Part shown: one piece after another, positions 63,513-64,000 of the stretch | Position numbering within the stretch: the first letter of the stretch is position 1 | How the letters are laid out: every line of letters starts with the position of its first letter | NCBI GenBank assembly: GCA_015060455.1 | Contig: SUYM01000007.1 | Location: 31,234-95,233 of the forward strand | Origin: Bacteroidales bacterium | GTDB taxonomy: Bacteria > Bacteroidota > Bacteroidia > Bacteroidales > UBA932 | Direction of reading: 5' to 3' | Length of the DNA: 64,000 nucleotides | Translations under genes and position numbers: made by a program | The notes under the pieces: generated by a model | The model's database searches: none | Seen by the model: only the letters and a program-made list of their open reading frames with translations | What the model was told of the DNA's origin: nothing

Positions 63513-63844
63513 GTTTATATTTTTATACGCGCATAAATTTTCCCGTTTTTTTGAAATAATTATCCGCTATTAGTTCTGCCAGTAGGCTTTACTTTTCCCG
63601 TGCGCGGAATCGAAGGGACGCAGATTGGACCTTCTGCACCAAGTGGCATAGTCTCCTGCCGGCGGAAGACACACGCAAAAAAAACGGATCATCCACACTT
63701 TCCCGGCAAAACCGTGGATGGTGTTTGCAAGAAGTCAGACAATGCGGACAAATCCCGAGGCGGATGTCCCGCAATCAGTGCAGTAAACAGATATGACCAT
63801 GAAAATATCGGAGAAGATACGGTCTCTAATAGTCCGTTACCCTG
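63513..63844. other. Intergenic stretch without a supported gene
   Basis: A 330-base stretch. It holds an inverted repeat with arms CATCCAC (63690-63696) and GTGGATG (63714-63720), terminator-like in shape. A 61-codon minus-strand frame (63589-63774) has no recognisable domain and I leave it out. Confidence 0.5.
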
Positions 63845-63981
63845 CAATTTCAGCAAAAAACGTGGTATTTTTCCTCGAAATTACTTTCGAAAATCGCTGT
63901 CTGAACTATCTCAGACAGCGATTTTTGAATTTATCCGTTTTCTTTTTCGGGACACGGATAAGTGTTCTGAACTTTGCAGGC
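63845..63981 (+). repeat. 137-bp two-hairpin upstream element, copy C
   Basis: Best preserved copy. Hairpin 1 arms AAAATCGCTGTCTGA (63890-63904) and TCAGACAGCGATTTT (63911-63925) are perfectly complementary over 15 bp. Hairpin 2 arms are TTATCCG and CGGATAA, then GAACTTTGC. By analogy with copies A and B a gene should start at or just past the window edge. Confidence 0.85.
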
Positions 63982-64000
63982 AGAAGATTTTGTTAAACCA

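Noticed and set aside
63589..63774. Minus-strand 61-codon frame
   Set aside because: Cysteine- and arginine-rich random-looking translation, no ribosome-binding site and it lies across an inverted repeat.

Overview
The window comes from a Bacteroidales-type bacterium (phylum Bacteroidota). The evidence is a SusC/SusD pair, many promoters with the Bacteroidota -7 element TAnnTTTG, Bacteroidota-typical families (DUF2723, DUF4271, DUF3109, FISUMP lipoprotein, class III NrdD), and the local order SUI1 - DUF4271 - hemD - rnpA - yidD. I cannot name a family or genus from sequence alone.

Layout. 1-6.8 kb: minus-strand polysaccharide-utilisation-like operon (GH88 hydrolase, S1/P1 nuclease, SusC, SusD cut by the window edge). 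6.9-8.5 kb: a RAYT transposase with a small companion ORF, bracketed by clusters of its likely palindromic repeats (REPs). 8.5-16.4 kb: accessory stretch with a second S1/P1 nuclease, two mosaic ORF6N/PLD-like paralogues, a higBA-type toxin-antitoxin pair, a lipocalin-like gene broken by an amber codon, a FISUMP lipoprotein, a small HEPN-like gene pair and an RlmI-like methyltransferase. 16.4-47.9 kb: mostly core genome: DUF2723, SUI1, DUF4271, hemD, rnpA, yidD, lepA, an ECF sigma operon, an AAA ATPase, trmN6, lolD-like, tRNA-Pro, mdh, a phosphopantetheinyl transferase, nrdD, hemW, an M16-like protein, a TPR protein, a U32 protein, a second toxin-antitoxin pair, rsmA, a flavoprotein and pheS.

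48.1-63.5 kb holds the most striking content. Eight minus-strand genes form an apparent operon: a small lipoprotein, a secreted vWA protein, a single-pass membrane protein with a cytosolic tail, a large tubulin/FtsZ-like GTPase, a two-TM calpain-like cysteine protease, a soluble unknown, a second tubulin-like GTPase and a one-TM unknown. A TerB-like protein lies just beyond. The operon ends about 7 bases from a 5'-truncated DUF1294 gene, which suggests it is an insertion. Upstream sits a hairpin-rich, apparently transcribed region of about 200 bp. I infer a periplasm-to-cytosol sensory or defence machine built on cytoskeletal GTPases and a protease.

Four repeat families run through the window: 31-bp REP palindromes always phased at 51 bp; a 137-bp two-hairpin element present three times, directly upstream of genes in the two copies where a gene is visible; short tandem arrays built on TGTCATCCTGAGC, including one inserted in frame in a methyltransferase gene; and a 46-bp tandem array near tRNA-Pro. 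All promoter and start calls are by eye.
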